Shown in pieces: positions 8,712 through 16,613 of a stretch of 59,709 nucleotides of DNA. The position numbers were made by a program, and so were the translations under genes. The DNA lies in contig JAFRLQ010000053.1 of NCBI GenBank assembly GCA_017431145.1, positions 1-59,709 of the forward strand, read 5' to 3'. How positions within the stretch are numbered: position 1 is the first letter of the stretch; each line of letters opens with the position of its first letter. Below the pieces are notes generated by a model, which was given only the letters and a program-made list of their open reading frames with translations, was not told the origin of the DNA and made no database searches. The stretch is from Clostridia bacterium. Lineage in GTDB: Bacteria; Bacillota; Clostridia; Christensenellales; Maliibacteriaceae.

Positions 8712-9491
8712 ATGCTGGCAACCATGAATTTCTTCTCCACTGTCCAGGGAATGAACAGCACCATGCATGTGGTCCTTCCGGATGCGTACGACGCGAATGG
8801 CTGTCCGGCCGGAAGAAAAGACCCCTGTCCTGTGCTGTATCTTCTCCATGACAACGGAGACAACCACACCAAATGGCTGCGTTACACCTCTGTCGAGCGG
8901 TACGCGAATCAGGCGGGGATCGCCGTCGTGATGCCTGCGGTCAATCAGGGTCTGTACGCGGACATGGCCGAGGGCTACAACTTTTTCTCCTTCCTCACGG
9001 AGGAACTTCCACGGATCATACAGCGGGATTTCCCGAAGATCTCGGCGTGTCCGGAAGATACGTTCGCCGCAGGCGCAGGCATCGGCGGATTCGGCGCGCT
9101 GAAATGGGCGTTCACAAAGCCCGGAAAGATCGCGGCGGCAGCCTCTCTTTCCAGTTACCTTGAACCTCAGGTCATGATGGCGCTGGCGGAGAGCGATCCC
9201 GTCCTGTACAAGAAAATGGAACGCGCCTGGGGACCCGAGGATCTGGTCAGTCAGACAGAGAACGATCTCGCCTCGCTGATCGCAGCCGCGAAGGCGGAGG
9301 GTCCGCTTCCGAAGATCTGGCTGGGCTGCACAAAGAGCGATCCCGCGCTCTTCTGCAACGAGTCCTTCGCAAAACAGTACGATGAAACGCTTGACGTGAC
9401 CTGCTGCTTCGAGGACGGGCCGGAGGATCACTGGAGCTTCTGGGACAGACAGATCGAGAAAGTCATCAGCTGGCTTCCCATCGACCGGTAA
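8712..9491 (+). CDS. Esterase-fold protein lacking the catalytic serine
   Basis: A 259-residue alpha/beta hydrolase of the tributyrin esterase/S-formylglutathione hydrolase type (PF00756), colinear with the next gene (shared: PVLYLLH, WxRxTSVERYA, EDxWxFWDxxxEK, WLP). The nucleophile elbow reads GAGIGGFG instead of GLSMGSYG: codon GGC (Gly123) replaces the serine. The C-terminal histidine of the triad (DHWSFWD) is kept. The oxyanion-region motif also differs (LLHDNGD versus LLHGTSG). It should not be an ordinary serine esterase. AAGGAG lies 11 bases before ATG. 14 bases separate it from the paralogue, suggesting co-transcription and perhaps a heteromer or carbohydrate-binding role. Confidence 0.8.
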   Translation: MLATMNFFSTVQGMNSTMHVVLPDAYDANGCPAGRKDPCPVLYLLHDNGDNHTKWLRYTSVERYANQAGIAVVMPAVNQGLYADMAEGYNFFSFLTEELPRIIQRDFPKISACPEDTFAAGAGIGGFGALKWAFTKPGKIAAAASLSSYLEPQVMMALAESDPVLYKKMERAWGPEDLVSQTENDLASLIAAAKAEGPLPKIWLGCTKSDPALFCNESFAKQYDETLDVTCCFEDGPEDHWSFWDRQIEKVISWLPIDR

Positions 9492-9505
9492 AGGAGGAAC
9501 AACAT

Positions 9506-10378
9506 ATGTCATTCGTGCAACTGGATTTTCATTCAAGAGTCCTTGGTTTCGACTGTCAGCTGGATGTCGTCCTGCCGGAAGAAAAGCAGGGCGTCGGATT
9601 CATCCCCGTTCCGAGAAAGGACAAACATCCCGTGCTCTATCTTCTGCACGGCACCTCCGGCGACCATACCGACTGGGAGCGCTGGACGTCCGTTGAGCGT
9701 TACGCCGCCAAGAAAGGCATCGCGCTGGTCATGCCCGCCGGACAGCTTTCCTCCTACGCCAACATGGTGACCGGCGAGCGTTTCTTTGATTACATCGCCT
9801 ACGAAGTCCCCGAAGTGGTGAAAGACGCTTTCGCGATCTCCGACAAACGCGAGGACACATTCATCGGCGGCCTTTCCATGGGAAGCTACGGCGCGCTGAA
9901 GATCGCGCTCACTCTGCCGGAAAACTACGCGGCAGCAGGCGCGCTCTCTTCCGGAAACCACGCATATCACCCGGAGCGTTCCAACAAGGGACTGGGCACG
10001 CTCGTTTCCGCCAACGCCAATTCCGACGTCACCAAAGCGGATCAGGACAAGGGGATCTTCGCGCAGAACGTCATGGAACTGCGGTATAAGCTCTGCTGGG
10101 GTTGGGAAAAAGGCAGGAGCATCCTGAACACCCCCGAGGACTGGGAGTTCCTGGCAAAGCGCGATATCGAAGAAGGCCGTCCCCTCCCTATGATCTACCA
10201 CTGCATCGGAACGGAGGATCACAACTATGAGGAGGCGACAAGAGCGCGGAAATTCTTCCAGAGCCTCGAAGGCAATCCCTTCCGCTACGAGTATCACGAA
10301 GCGCCCGGGCAGCACAACTGGGAGTTCTGGGACGAATGGGTCGAAAAGTTCATCCAGTGGCTTCCTGTCACACTGTAG
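9506..10378 (+). CDS. Serine esterase of the tributyrin esterase family
   Basis: A 290-residue cytosolic alpha/beta hydrolase (PF00756) with an intact triad: S124 in GLSMGSYG, D238 in GTEDHNY and H270 in GQHNWEFWD. Relatives hydrolyse acetyl, feruloyl or short-chain esters, or S-formylglutathione. No signal peptide. AAAGGAGG precedes the ATG by 8 bases. It is the active-looking partner of the serine-less paralogue immediately upstream, probably from a local duplication. A strong terminator follows. Confidence 0.85.
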   Translation: MSFVQLDFHSRVLGFDCQLDVVLPEEKQGVGFIPVPRKDKHPVLYLLHGTSGDHTDWERWTSVERYAAKKGIALVMPAGQLSSYANMVTGERFFDYIAYEVPEVVKDAFAISDKREDTFIGGLSMGSYGALKIALTLPENYAAAGALSSGNHAYHPERSNKGLGTLVSANANSDVTKADQDKGIFAQNVMELRYKLCWGWEKGRSILNTPEDWEFLAKRDIEEGRPLPMIYHCIGTEDHNYEEATRARKFFQSLEGNPFRYEYHEAPGQHNWEFWDEWVEKFIQWLPVTL

Positions 10379-10392
10379 GCATTCAGACACGT

Positions 10393-10430
10393 CAAAAAAG
10401 AGCGGCAGAACTGCCGCCCTCTTCGTTTTT
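10393..10430. terminator. Bidirectional terminator between convergent genes
   Basis: Stem GAGCGGCAG (10400-10408) / CTGCCGCCCTC (10411-10421), with A6 on one side and TTCGTTTTT on the other. It can end both the esterase operon (plus) and the FGGY kinase (minus). Confidence 0.8.
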
Positions 10431-10439
10431 AGGGTTCCG

Positions 10440-11906
10440 TTATTCCATCTGCTGCCGGATCAGTCCGACTGCCCGTTTCGTCGTTTCGTCTTCCTTCGGC
10501 AGATACGTCCGCATCGGGCAGATCCGCTCCGCTTCTTCCTGCATGCCGCGCCGGTCTTTCAGTTTTCCCAGCGCGTAAAACTGGACCAGAAGATTCCCAA
10601 GACACGTCGCCTTGGGATCTCCCGCGCGCACCGTCATACCTGTCGCGTCTGCGATCATCTGGCACAAAAGCGCATTGCGGCTCCCTCCCGAGATCGCGAT
10701 GACAGAGCGGTAATCATCCCGCTTTGTGATGCATTTCAGTTTTTCGACGGACCAGGCGATCGCCGCCGCATAGGACCTGTACAGGACACACGCCGTTTCT
10801 CCGATCCCGGAAGGCACCTGCTGTCCCGTTTTTCTGCAGTACTGCGCGATCGTTTCCGGCATCCCGCTGTTTCTGTCCGCAAATACCGGATCGAAAACGT
10901 TGACGGCGGACGGACAGAACGCTTTTTCCGCACGCTCCACGAGTTCTCCGTGTCCGATCGCCGGATCTCCTTTCCGCCACGCGTCCAGACACGCTTCCGC
11001 GATATAGAAGCCCGGTACGTCGCTCATCAGCATCACGCTGCCCGGCCAGACCGGCGCGTTCTTGTACCTGTACTTCCATGCCTCTTCACTGATCACAGGT
11101 TCCGGCAGCTGCACGCCGGGATTGATCGTCGTGCCCATGGAAAGATAGATCTGATCGTCATCGAAGCCGGGCGCCGAGATCATCGCTGTCGCCGAGTCAA
11201 ACTCCACGGTGTGGATGAACCTGCACTCCGGACAGTTCGTCTCCAGAGCGACATCCCGCAAAAGCGGTTTTCCGATCGTTCCCGGAGGAATGATTTCTGG
11301 CATCATCCTGTCCGGGATCCCGAGTTCTTCAAGGAGTGGTCTGTTCCAGTCACGGAATCCGGCATCCATCATCACAGACGCGCCTGCCATGGAGTGTTCC
11401 ACGGAAAGGCCGCCCGTGAGCATGAACTCAAACAGAGCGGATGCCGGCGCGAACTGCGCCTCCATGTGCGGATCAAGGTCCCCGCTTCCGAATTCCTTGG
11501 TCAGACGGTTCAGCACATTGAAACGGATAGGAAAGACGCCCGTTCTGTCATAAAGGCTCCGCAGCGTCATCTTTTTCTCGATCCACGTTCTCCAGTCGCC
11601 GTCTGTATCGCTCATCATCGACACGATATAGGAAGCCAGCGATCCTGTCCGGTTGACGAACGCATACGCGCCTGCCGTCGCGTCGACCGCAACAGAAACA
11701 ACAGTGCCCATCTCGGCATATTCCCGCATAGCCGTTTTCAGATCCCGGAACAGCCGGAAAAGATCCCAGTACATCCTGCCGTTGACAAGGACAGTCTCAT
11801 TCGGAATGATCCGTTCATCCAGGATCTCCAGATGCCCTCTGTCCATCGTTGCGGCAAAGACCTTTCCGCCGGAGTTCCCGATATCCAGCGCAACACTGAT
11901 CTGCAT
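10440..11906 (-). CDS. FGGY carbohydrate kinase, rhamnulokinase-like
   Basis: About 488 residues, ATP-dependent sugar kinase of the FGGY family. The N-terminal phosphate-binding motif is ALDIGNSGGKVF, with SVAVDATAGAY following, and the C-terminal half has MGTTINPGVQ, VIAISGGSRNALLCQMIADATG and KATCLGNLL. The order and SGGSRN signature most resemble rhamnulokinase (RhaB). The neighbours, a class II aldolase and a flavodoxin, suit cleavage of a ketose phosphate, but no isomerase is nearby, so the substrate (rhamnulose, fuculose or other) is not proven. Start ATG 11906 has AAGGAGAG upstream. It lies beyond the aldolase terminator and may be reached by read-through. Confidence 0.8.
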   Translation of the reverse strand: MQISVALDIGNSGGKVFAATMDRGHLEILDERIIPNETVLVNGRMYWDLFRLFRDLKTAMREYAEMGTVVSVAVDATAGAYAFVNRTGSLASYIVSMMSDTDGDWRTWIEKKMTLRSLYDRTGVFPIRFNVLNRLTKEFGSGDLDPHMEAQFAPASALFEFMLTGGLSVEHSMAGASVMMDAGFRDWNRPLLEELGIPDRMMPEIIPPGTIGKPLLRDVALETNCPECRFIHTVEFDSATAMISAPGFDDDQIYLSMGTTINPGVQLPEPVISEEAWKYRYKNAPVWPGSVMLMSDVPGFYIAEACLDAWRKGDPAIGHGELVERAEKAFCPSAVNVFDPVFADRNSGMPETIAQYCRKTGQQVPSGIGETACVLYRSYAAAIAWSVEKLKCITKRDDYRSVIAISGGSRNALLCQMIADATGMTVRAGDPKATCLGNLLVQFYALGKLKDRRGMQEEAERICPMRTYLPKEDETTKRAVGLIRQQME

Positions 11907-11933
11907 ATTCTCTCTCTCCTTCCCCGCATGCTG

Positions 11934-11965
11934 AAAAAACAGGCGCGGCGGGATCCCGCCGCGCC
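11934..11965 (-). terminator. Strong terminator after the aldolase gene
   Basis: A perfect 24-base palindrome (11942-11965; halves GGCGCGGCGGGA / TCCCGCCGCGCC) followed on the minus strand by TGTTTTTTC. It lies 11 bases past the aldolase stop and before the FGGY kinase start. Confidence 0.85.
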
Positions 11966-11976
11966 GTATCATGTCC

Positions 11977-12849
11977 TTATTTCACTGCTTTCGTCTTGAA
12001 GTAGCCGATATGCTCCTTGATGATCGCCTTCATGCCTTCCACGCCCGCCATGTAATAGCCGGGGAAGAACATCTTCTGATCTGCCTGCTTGGCGGCTGCC
12101 GCCTGATCCTCGATCGCTTTCGCGCCGGCAAGCATCATGTATGTGGCGAAGTTGATCTTCGTGATGCCGCGCTCCACGCACTTCGCGTACTGCTCCTCGA
12201 CGAGTCCGGAAGCGCCGTGCATGACCAGAGGTGCCGGGATCGCTTCGCGCAGTTCGCTGATGAGATCATACTGCAGCACGGGAGCTTCGCGGTAGATGCC
12301 GTGAACGGTCCCGATCGCCACCGCGAGGGAATCCACACCGGTCGCCTCATAGAAGCTCTTTGCCTGCTCGGGCGTCGTGTACAGTTTACCGGTGGTGTCT
12401 CCTTCATGACCGTCCACATGTCCGATCTCCGCCTCGACGGTCACGCCGCAGGCATGTGCCGCTTCGATGACCTTCTTCGTGATCTCGATATTCTCCTCAA
12501 AGGATTTCATGGACGCGTCGATCATGACGGATGTCGCGCCCGCCTTTATGGCGCGGATACAGCCTTCATAGGTCGTGCAGTGATCCAGATGGATGCAGAC
12601 CGGAACGCTCGCGATCTTTGCGCGGTAAACAAGCATGTCCATGAAGACCTTCGCCTCCGCAGCGCTCTTTTTCGCAAAGCCCTTGGCATCCGGATTCCAG
12701 TCAATGATCTGCGCGATCACCGGAGTGCCCGTCTCCTCGGCGGATGAGATCACAGCCTCCGTCATGCCCGGATCGAAGACGTTGAACGCGCCGACGCCGT
12801 AGTGTTCTTCTCTTGCCTTGAGCAGAATGTCATTTCCATTTACCAGCAT
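11977..12849 (-). CDS. Class II ketose-bisphosphate aldolase
   Basis: A 290-residue zinc-dependent TIM-barrel aldolase of the FbaA/GatY/KbaY family that splits a ketose (bis)phosphate to DHAP and an aldehyde. Visible motifs are HLDHC (catalytic Asp and zinc His), EAEIGHVDGHEGD (zinc Glu/His), AVAIGTVHGIY, VMHGASG (phosphate loop) and KINFAT. The family does not fix the substrate; fructose-1,6-bisphosphate, tagatose-1,6-bisphosphate or a 6-deoxy analogue are possible. GGAGG lies 8 bases before ATG. It follows flavodoxin by 38 bases on the same strand, so both probably come from the flavodoxin promoter. Confidence 0.87.
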   Translation of the reverse strand: MLVNGNDILLKAREEHYGVGAFNVFDPGMTEAVISSAEETGTPVIAQIIDWNPDAKGFAKKSAAEAKVFMDMLVYRAKIASVPVCIHLDHCTTYEGCIRAIKAGATSVMIDASMKSFEENIEITKKVIEAAHACGVTVEAEIGHVDGHEGDTTGKLYTTPEQAKSFYEATGVDSLAVAIGTVHGIYREAPVLQYDLISELREAIPAPLVMHGASGLVEEQYAKCVERGITKINFATYMMLAGAKAIEDQAAAAKQADQKMFFPGYYMAGVEGMKAIIKEHIGYFKTKAVK

Positions 12850-12887
12850 TGTTGTTTTCCTCCTGTTGCTTTAATGCTGACTTTCGA

Positions 12888-13376
12888 TCAGCCGAATACC
12901 TTTTTCGTCTGCGCCGCGAAGCGCTCTCCGTAGATGCGGAACGTTTCTCTGAAGTCGTCCAGCGAGCCGCCCAGCGCGACCGGTCCCAGATGGATCACCG
13001 GATCGCCCTTCGCGCAGCCGGACGAGTACGCCATCATACCCGCGAAGATCAGATGCTGCAGGATCGTCAGCATGCCCAGATCCGCGCCTCCGTGCACGTA
13101 GTTTTCCGTCGCGAACGCGCCTGCCAGTTTGCCCGAAAGATCGTAATTCCCCGCAGCGGATTCCAGCCAGACTTTGACGACGCCGGCCAGATTTCCCGCA
13201 TAGGTCGGAGACCCCACGACGATTCCGGCGCTCTCATCGATCCATGCCTTATCCGCATCGTCAATACTGAAGGCTTTCGCCTGCACGCCTTCCACTTTAT
13301 TCATCCCGCAGATGATCTCCTCCGCCATCCGTTTCGTGTTGCCTGTCTGTGAATAGTACAATACCGCGATCTTCAT
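12888..13376 (-). CDS. Flavodoxin/WrbA-like FMN protein
   Basis: A 162-residue flavodoxin-fold protein. The FMN phosphate loop SQTGNTKRMA is near the N-terminus, and GSPTYAGNLAGVVKVWLE and the ENYVHGGADLGMLTILQHL segment follow, as in NAD(P)H:quinone oxidoreductases and multimeric flavodoxins. It probably transfers electrons in the cytoplasm. ATG 13376 (AGGAA upstream) was chosen over the longer frame. It is the first gene of the unit flavodoxin-aldolase, and its promoter carries the AraC-like box pair. Confidence 0.83.
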   Translation of the reverse strand: MKIAVLYYSQTGNTKRMAEEIICGMNKVEGVQAKAFSIDDADKAWIDESAGIVVGSPTYAGNLAGVVKVWLESAAGNYDLSGKLAGAFATENYVHGGADLGMLTILQHLIFAGMMAYSSGCAKGDPVIHLGPVALGGSLDDFRETFRIYGERFAAQTKKVFG

Positions 13377-13495
13377 CTTTATTTCCTGCCTTTCCATGTA
13401 CAATGCGGATTTTTTTGCGCACCAAAAAAAGCGATGGCCGTTCCCTTCATCGGAACCCGTGACCGGCGCGTCCCTTGTCCGCTTTATTTATTCTG

Positions 13496-13501
13496 ATTAT
13501 A
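13496..13501 (-). promoter_or_regulatory. Predicted -10 of the flavodoxin-aldolase promoter
   Basis: Minus-strand TATAAT 120 bases upstream of the flavodoxin ATG. The -35 hexamer at 17 bases (ACATAA) is far from consensus, as in promoters that need an activator. Confidence 0.55.
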
Positions 13502-13530
13502 CTGCCTTCCCGACAGTCTTATGTGTACCC

Positions 13531-13559
13531 ATTTGCTCACAAGCACACGACAAATTTGC
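13531..13559 (-). promoter_or_regulatory. Predicted AraC-type operator, flavodoxin promoter
   Basis: Two direct GCAAAT half-sites on the minus strand begin at 13559 (within GCAAATTTGTC) and 13536, 23 bases apart. The second begins exactly 35 bases before the TATAAT. The same arrangement occurs at the Gfo/Idh promoter (14552-14580). The assignment to the adjacent AraC regulator is inferred. Confidence 0.5.
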
Positions 13560-13571
13560 TGTTTCATGTAT

Positions 13572-14516
13572 TCAGAACAGTTTCTCCAGCGCGTTGGTCA
13601 GGCACCGGACGGCTTCTTCCTTCCCATACACGTATTCGTCTGCCCGCCACACCGTTTCACGCAGAGGCATGCCGGGATCCGCTCCGCTCCTGCGCAGTGC
13701 GGAAGGCTCTGTCCCGTACAGCCGGCGGAATCCCTGACGCATGTATTTGGGATCCGAGAACCCGCAGACGAGACTGATGTCCGCTATGCTCATGTCCGAA
13801 TCCAGAAGAAGTTCTCGCGCCTTGCCGCAGCGGAAATGCAGAAGGTATTCCTGAAAGGACATGTTCCAGTTCTGACGGAAAAAGTGGGACAGGTAATACA
13901 TCGACACGCCTTCCTCCTGCGCGATATCATTCAGCAGCAGTTTATTGTCGTAGTGTTCCTCGATCAGCGTGTTGATCCGCTGCATCCTCCAGTTCCGGCG
14001 TGCCGCCGCTTCCTCCTGCGTCTTGTCCATCATCTGGTATGGAACATGCTCCAGCAGCGTCTGAAAGATCCGGTTGATCCGGGAGGCGCAGTTCAGCTGG
14101 TAGTATTCGTCCTGATTAAAATAGGCAAGCGCTGTCTCGAGCAGCATGATCCGGATCGCATCAAATGTCTTTGTATCAAATAACTGCTCTGTCAGGTGTT
14201 TTTCCAGAAAACGGATCTTACCGATGTCGGGGTAGTAATCCCGGAAGAAAGCCGGTGAAAGCTGCAGTTCCACATATTCGCATTGTGTCTGCTTCTGCGC
14301 GGCAAGCGCCTCGTGGACCTCAAAGGGATTGAAGAGCCACATCTCACCCGTCCGGACTTCGTTCTCCACGTTCGCGCTCCGGAAAATATTCCCATCGCCT
14401 AGTACGATCCCGAATTCAAACTCGCGGTGCAGATGCGGCGAAACATACCGCGTCCATCCCGCTCCGAGCCGGTAGTTTGTGCCGCTGTAGCTGATCACTT
14501 CGTATCTTTGACTCAT
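13572..14516 (-). CDS. AraC-family regulator with cupin sensor domain
   Basis: A 314-residue transcription factor. Residues about 1-140 form a cupin-like sensing domain (PHLHREFEFGIVLGDG, then GEMWLFNPFEVHEA), as in sugar-responsive AraC/RhaS proteins. The C-terminal part (about 175-275) holds two helix-turn-helix motifs: LLLNDIAQEEGVSMYYLSHFF and DMSIADISLVCGFSDPKYM, followed by RQGFRRLYGTEPSALRR. ATG 14516 has GGAGG nine bases upstream; the longer frame starts within the promoter. It is divergent from the Gfo/Idh gene and sits just upstream of the flavodoxin-aldolase unit, so it probably activates both. Confidence 0.88.
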   Translation of the reverse strand: MSQRYEVISYSGTNYRLGAGWTRYVSPHLHREFEFGIVLGDGNIFRSANVENEVRTGEMWLFNPFEVHEALAAQKQTQCEYVELQLSPAFFRDYYPDIGKIRFLEKHLTEQLFDTKTFDAIRIMLLETALAYFNQDEYYQLNCASRINRIFQTLLEHVPYQMMDKTQEEAAARRNWRMQRINTLIEEHYDNKLLLNDIAQEEGVSMYYLSHFFRQNWNMSFQEYLLHFRCGKARELLLDSDMSIADISLVCGFSDPKYMRQGFRRLYGTEPSALRRSGADPGMPLRETVWRADEYVYGKEEAVRCLTNALEKLF

Positions 14517-14551
14517 CGATCCCGACCTCCAGTAGTTTCCTAACGGAAAGA

Positions 14552-14580
14552 GCAAATTTGTCATCTTTTATACAGCAAAT
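14552..14580 (+). promoter_or_regulatory. Predicted AraC-type operator, Gfo/Idh promoter
   Basis: Direct GCAAAT half-sites at 14552-14557 (within GCAAATTTGTC) and 14575-14580, 23 bases apart, the second 35 bases before TATAAT 14610. A third, inverted copy (AAATTTGC, 14624-14631) lies downstream of the -10. The geometry equals that at the flavodoxin promoter. Confidence 0.5.
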
Positions 14581-14609
14581 TCATCCTCTCAGTCCGAAAC
14601 AGTGTTTTT

Positions 14610-14615
14610 TATAAT
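14610..14615 (+). promoter_or_regulatory. Predicted -10 of the Gfo/Idh promoter
   Basis: TATAAT 77 bases before the ATG at 14692, with no recognisable -35 at 16-18 bases (TCTCAG), as expected for an activator-dependent promoter. Confidence 0.55.
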
Positions 14616-14691
14616 ATACGTGAAAATTTGCGTTATCTTACCATTATTCGACCATATTGTAACACATTTCCCTGTTGAGGAGGTCACCGCT

Positions 14692-15687
14692 ATGAGCAAA
14701 AAAATCAACTGGGCGATCCTGTCCACCGGACGCATTGCGCATGAATTCGCAGAATGTTTCCCCAAACATCCCGACGCTGTTCCCTACGCCGTGGGTTCCA
14801 GGAGCCTTGAAAAAGCGGAGGCTTTCGCCAAAGAATTCGGCTTTCAGAAAGCATACGGCAGCTACGAGGAGCTGGTGAGCGATCCCGACGTCGATATCGT
14901 GTACATCGGAACGCCGACCACGATGCACTATGAGAACGCGAAACTCTGTCTGGAGGCGGGCAAGAACGTCCTGTGTGAAAAGGCCGTCACGGTCAACAAA
15001 AAGCAGTTCGAGGCGCTGTGCGATCTTGCGAAAAAGAAAGACGTCTTCTTCATGGAGGCCATGTGGCTTCCGCTTCATCCCACGTTCATCAAGGCCTCCC
15101 AGTGGGTCCGCGAAGGCCGTATCGGCGAAGTGCAGATCGTCAAGGCGGAGCATGCCTTCGAACATCCCTACGATCCCACCGACCGCGGCTTCAGCAAGAA
15201 ACTCGGCGCAGGCACGATCCTGGATCTGGGCGTCTACAATTTTGCATTCGCTGACGAGATGTTCGGCACGACTCCGGATAAGGTGAATATCATCGGACGT
15301 CTGGGGCCCGACGGCGCGGATATCGACAGTCAGGTGCAGCTGCTGTACCCCACCGGCTACGCGATCTTCACCATGGGCTACGCCTTCACGACAAAGGCCA
15401 ACACGGTCATCGCCGGCTCGAAGGGAAAGATCCAGTATGAGGATATCTACACCGGCGCAAAAGACGTCTATCTGTACAACGACCGAATGGAGATCGTCGA
15501 GACCTATTCCGAGGAAAAAGGCTGGGTCGGTCTGGACTACGAACTGGAATCCGTCACGGAATGCATACAGAAGGGTCTGAAGATGCACCCGGTGATCACC
15601 TGGGACCACACCCTGGAAATGTTCGACATCATCGAGATCTGCAAGGCGCAGCTGGGCGTTGATTACGAAGAATATGAGCTGCTCTGA
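14692..15687 (+). CDS. Gfo/Idh/MocA-family oxidoreductase
   Basis: A 331-residue NAD(P)-dependent sugar or diol dehydrogenase. The N-terminal Rossmann domain starts WAILSTGRIAHEFAE and ends in the EKAVTVN motif (usual EKP, here EKA). The C-terminal half contains MEAMWLPLHP, GTILDLGVYNFAF and GYAFTTKANTVIAGSKG, most like the dimeric dihydrodiol dehydrogenase/xylose dehydrogenase branch. Substrate unknown, probably a sugar linked to the neighbouring kinase and aldolase. ATG 14692 has GAGGAGG eight bases upstream; the longer frame begins inside the promoter. A single-gene unit divergent from the AraC regulator. Confidence 0.85.
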   Translation: MSKKINWAILSTGRIAHEFAECFPKHPDAVPYAVGSRSLEKAEAFAKEFGFQKAYGSYEELVSDPDVDIVYIGTPTTMHYENAKLCLEAGKNVLCEKAVTVNKKQFEALCDLAKKKDVFFMEAMWLPLHPTFIKASQWVREGRIGEVQIVKAEHAFEHPYDPTDRGFSKKLGAGTILDLGVYNFAFADEMFGTTPDKVNIIGRLGPDGADIDSQVQLLYPTGYAIFTMGYAFTTKANTVIAGSKGKIQYEDIYTGAKDVYLYNDRMEIVETYSEEKGWVGLDYELESVTECIQKGLKMHPVITWDHTLEMFDIIEICKAQLGVDYEEYELL

Positions 15688-15740
15688 TCCCGGACCCCTC
15701 CCCCATGGATCCCGGATCAAAAGTTCATTCCTGTTTCAGT

Positions 15741-15774
15741 AAAAGAGCCATCCGGCATACCGGACGGCTCTTTT
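15741..15774. terminator. Bidirectional terminator
   Basis: AAAAGAGCCATCCGG and CCGGACGGCTCTTTT pair around CATA. It ends the Gfo/Idh gene (plus) and the MBL hydrolase (minus). Confidence 0.85.
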
Positions 15775-15787
15775 CATATTTCTTTTT

Positions 15788-16519
15788 TCATCTGTATGTA
15801 TCCAGGAATTTGCGCGCCGCCGCGCGGATGATCTCGTTTCCGTTTGCCAGAAGCGGCATACCGTGTCCGCTCAGGATCACGTCGGGCGAAAACATCTGAC
15901 ATGCGGCTTCCAGGCTCTTTCTGACGCGCACCGGATCGTAGTCCGGGCTCCCCTTCCAGCAAAGGACGATATGGTCCTCGTCCCGCTCGCGGTCAAATGA
16001 GAACGTGTCCCCCGTAAAAAGGATCGTCCTTCCGGGCGTGTCTTCTGTCCGTTCACGGATATCTTCCATCTCATAGAATGTGCTTCCGTCCGTATGGCCG
16101 GGCAGTGGATATGCCTTCAGGCGGAACTCTTCGAATTCCAATGTCTGTTTCTCACGGAACACGATATCCGGCTCGCACGGCGGATAGATCCATCCCTCAC
16201 CGTACGGCGTGCGGTCCGCCTGGAATCCGCCCTCCCTGAGCCAGTGGGCATCTCCCTCCTGCACGGCGATCTTCGCGCCTTTCTTCTGGAAATACGCGGC
16301 GCATCCCGCATGATCCATATGTCCGTGCGTGAGGAACAGATGCGTAACCGGAAGGCCGTCCATCCCCCAGCGCGCAAGCGACGCCTCGATCACCGGTGCC
16401 GCGACGCTCTCCCCGCTGTCCACGAGCGCGACGCCGCGCTCCCCGCGGATCGCGTAGACATTCCCCAGAAGATCATAGGACGCCCCGGATACGATATAAA
16501 CAGATTTCGTGACCTGCAT
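15788..16519 (-). CDS. MBL-fold metallo-hydrolase
   Basis: A 243-residue metallo-beta-lactamase fold protein with the di-zinc motif THGHMDHAG (HxHxDH), a GHTDGS histidine, the GDTFSF aspartate and the closing SGHG. The size fits glyoxalase II-like or other thioester/phosphodiester hydrolases. No specific substrate can be named. AGGAG lies 5 bases before ATG. A terminator separates it from the glycerol-type operon upstream, so it is likely expressed on its own or by read-through. Confidence 0.8.
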   Translation of the reverse strand: MQVTKSVYIVSGASYDLLGNVYAIRGERGVALVDSGESVAAPVIEASLARWGMDGLPVTHLFLTHGHMDHAGCAAYFQKKGAKIAVQEGDAHWLREGGFQADRTPYGEGWIYPPCEPDIVFREKQTLEFEEFRLKAYPLPGHTDGSTFYEMEDIRERTEDTPGRTILFTGDTFSFDRERDEDHIVLCWKGSPDYDPVRVRKSLEAACQMFSPDVILSGHGMPLLANGNEIIRAAARKFLDTYR

Positions 16520-16536
16520 GTGACTCCTTCCTTTCT

Positions 16537-16584
16537 GAAAAAACGTCCGCCGGACACACAGTCAGTACTGTATCTCCGGCGGAC
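16537..16584 (-). terminator. Terminator of the etf-glp operon
   Basis: Stem GTCCGCCGGA (16545-16554) / TCCGGCGGAC (16575-16584), followed on the minus strand by GTTTTTTC. It lies 30 bases past the FAD oxidase stop. Confidence 0.85.
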
Positions 16585-16613
16585 GCCGTGTTTCTCAATA
16601 TCCGGCCATCCGC

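Noticed and set aside
10227-11999. 590-codon plus-strand open frame
   Set aside because: Antisense to the FGGY kinase and crosses a strong terminator.
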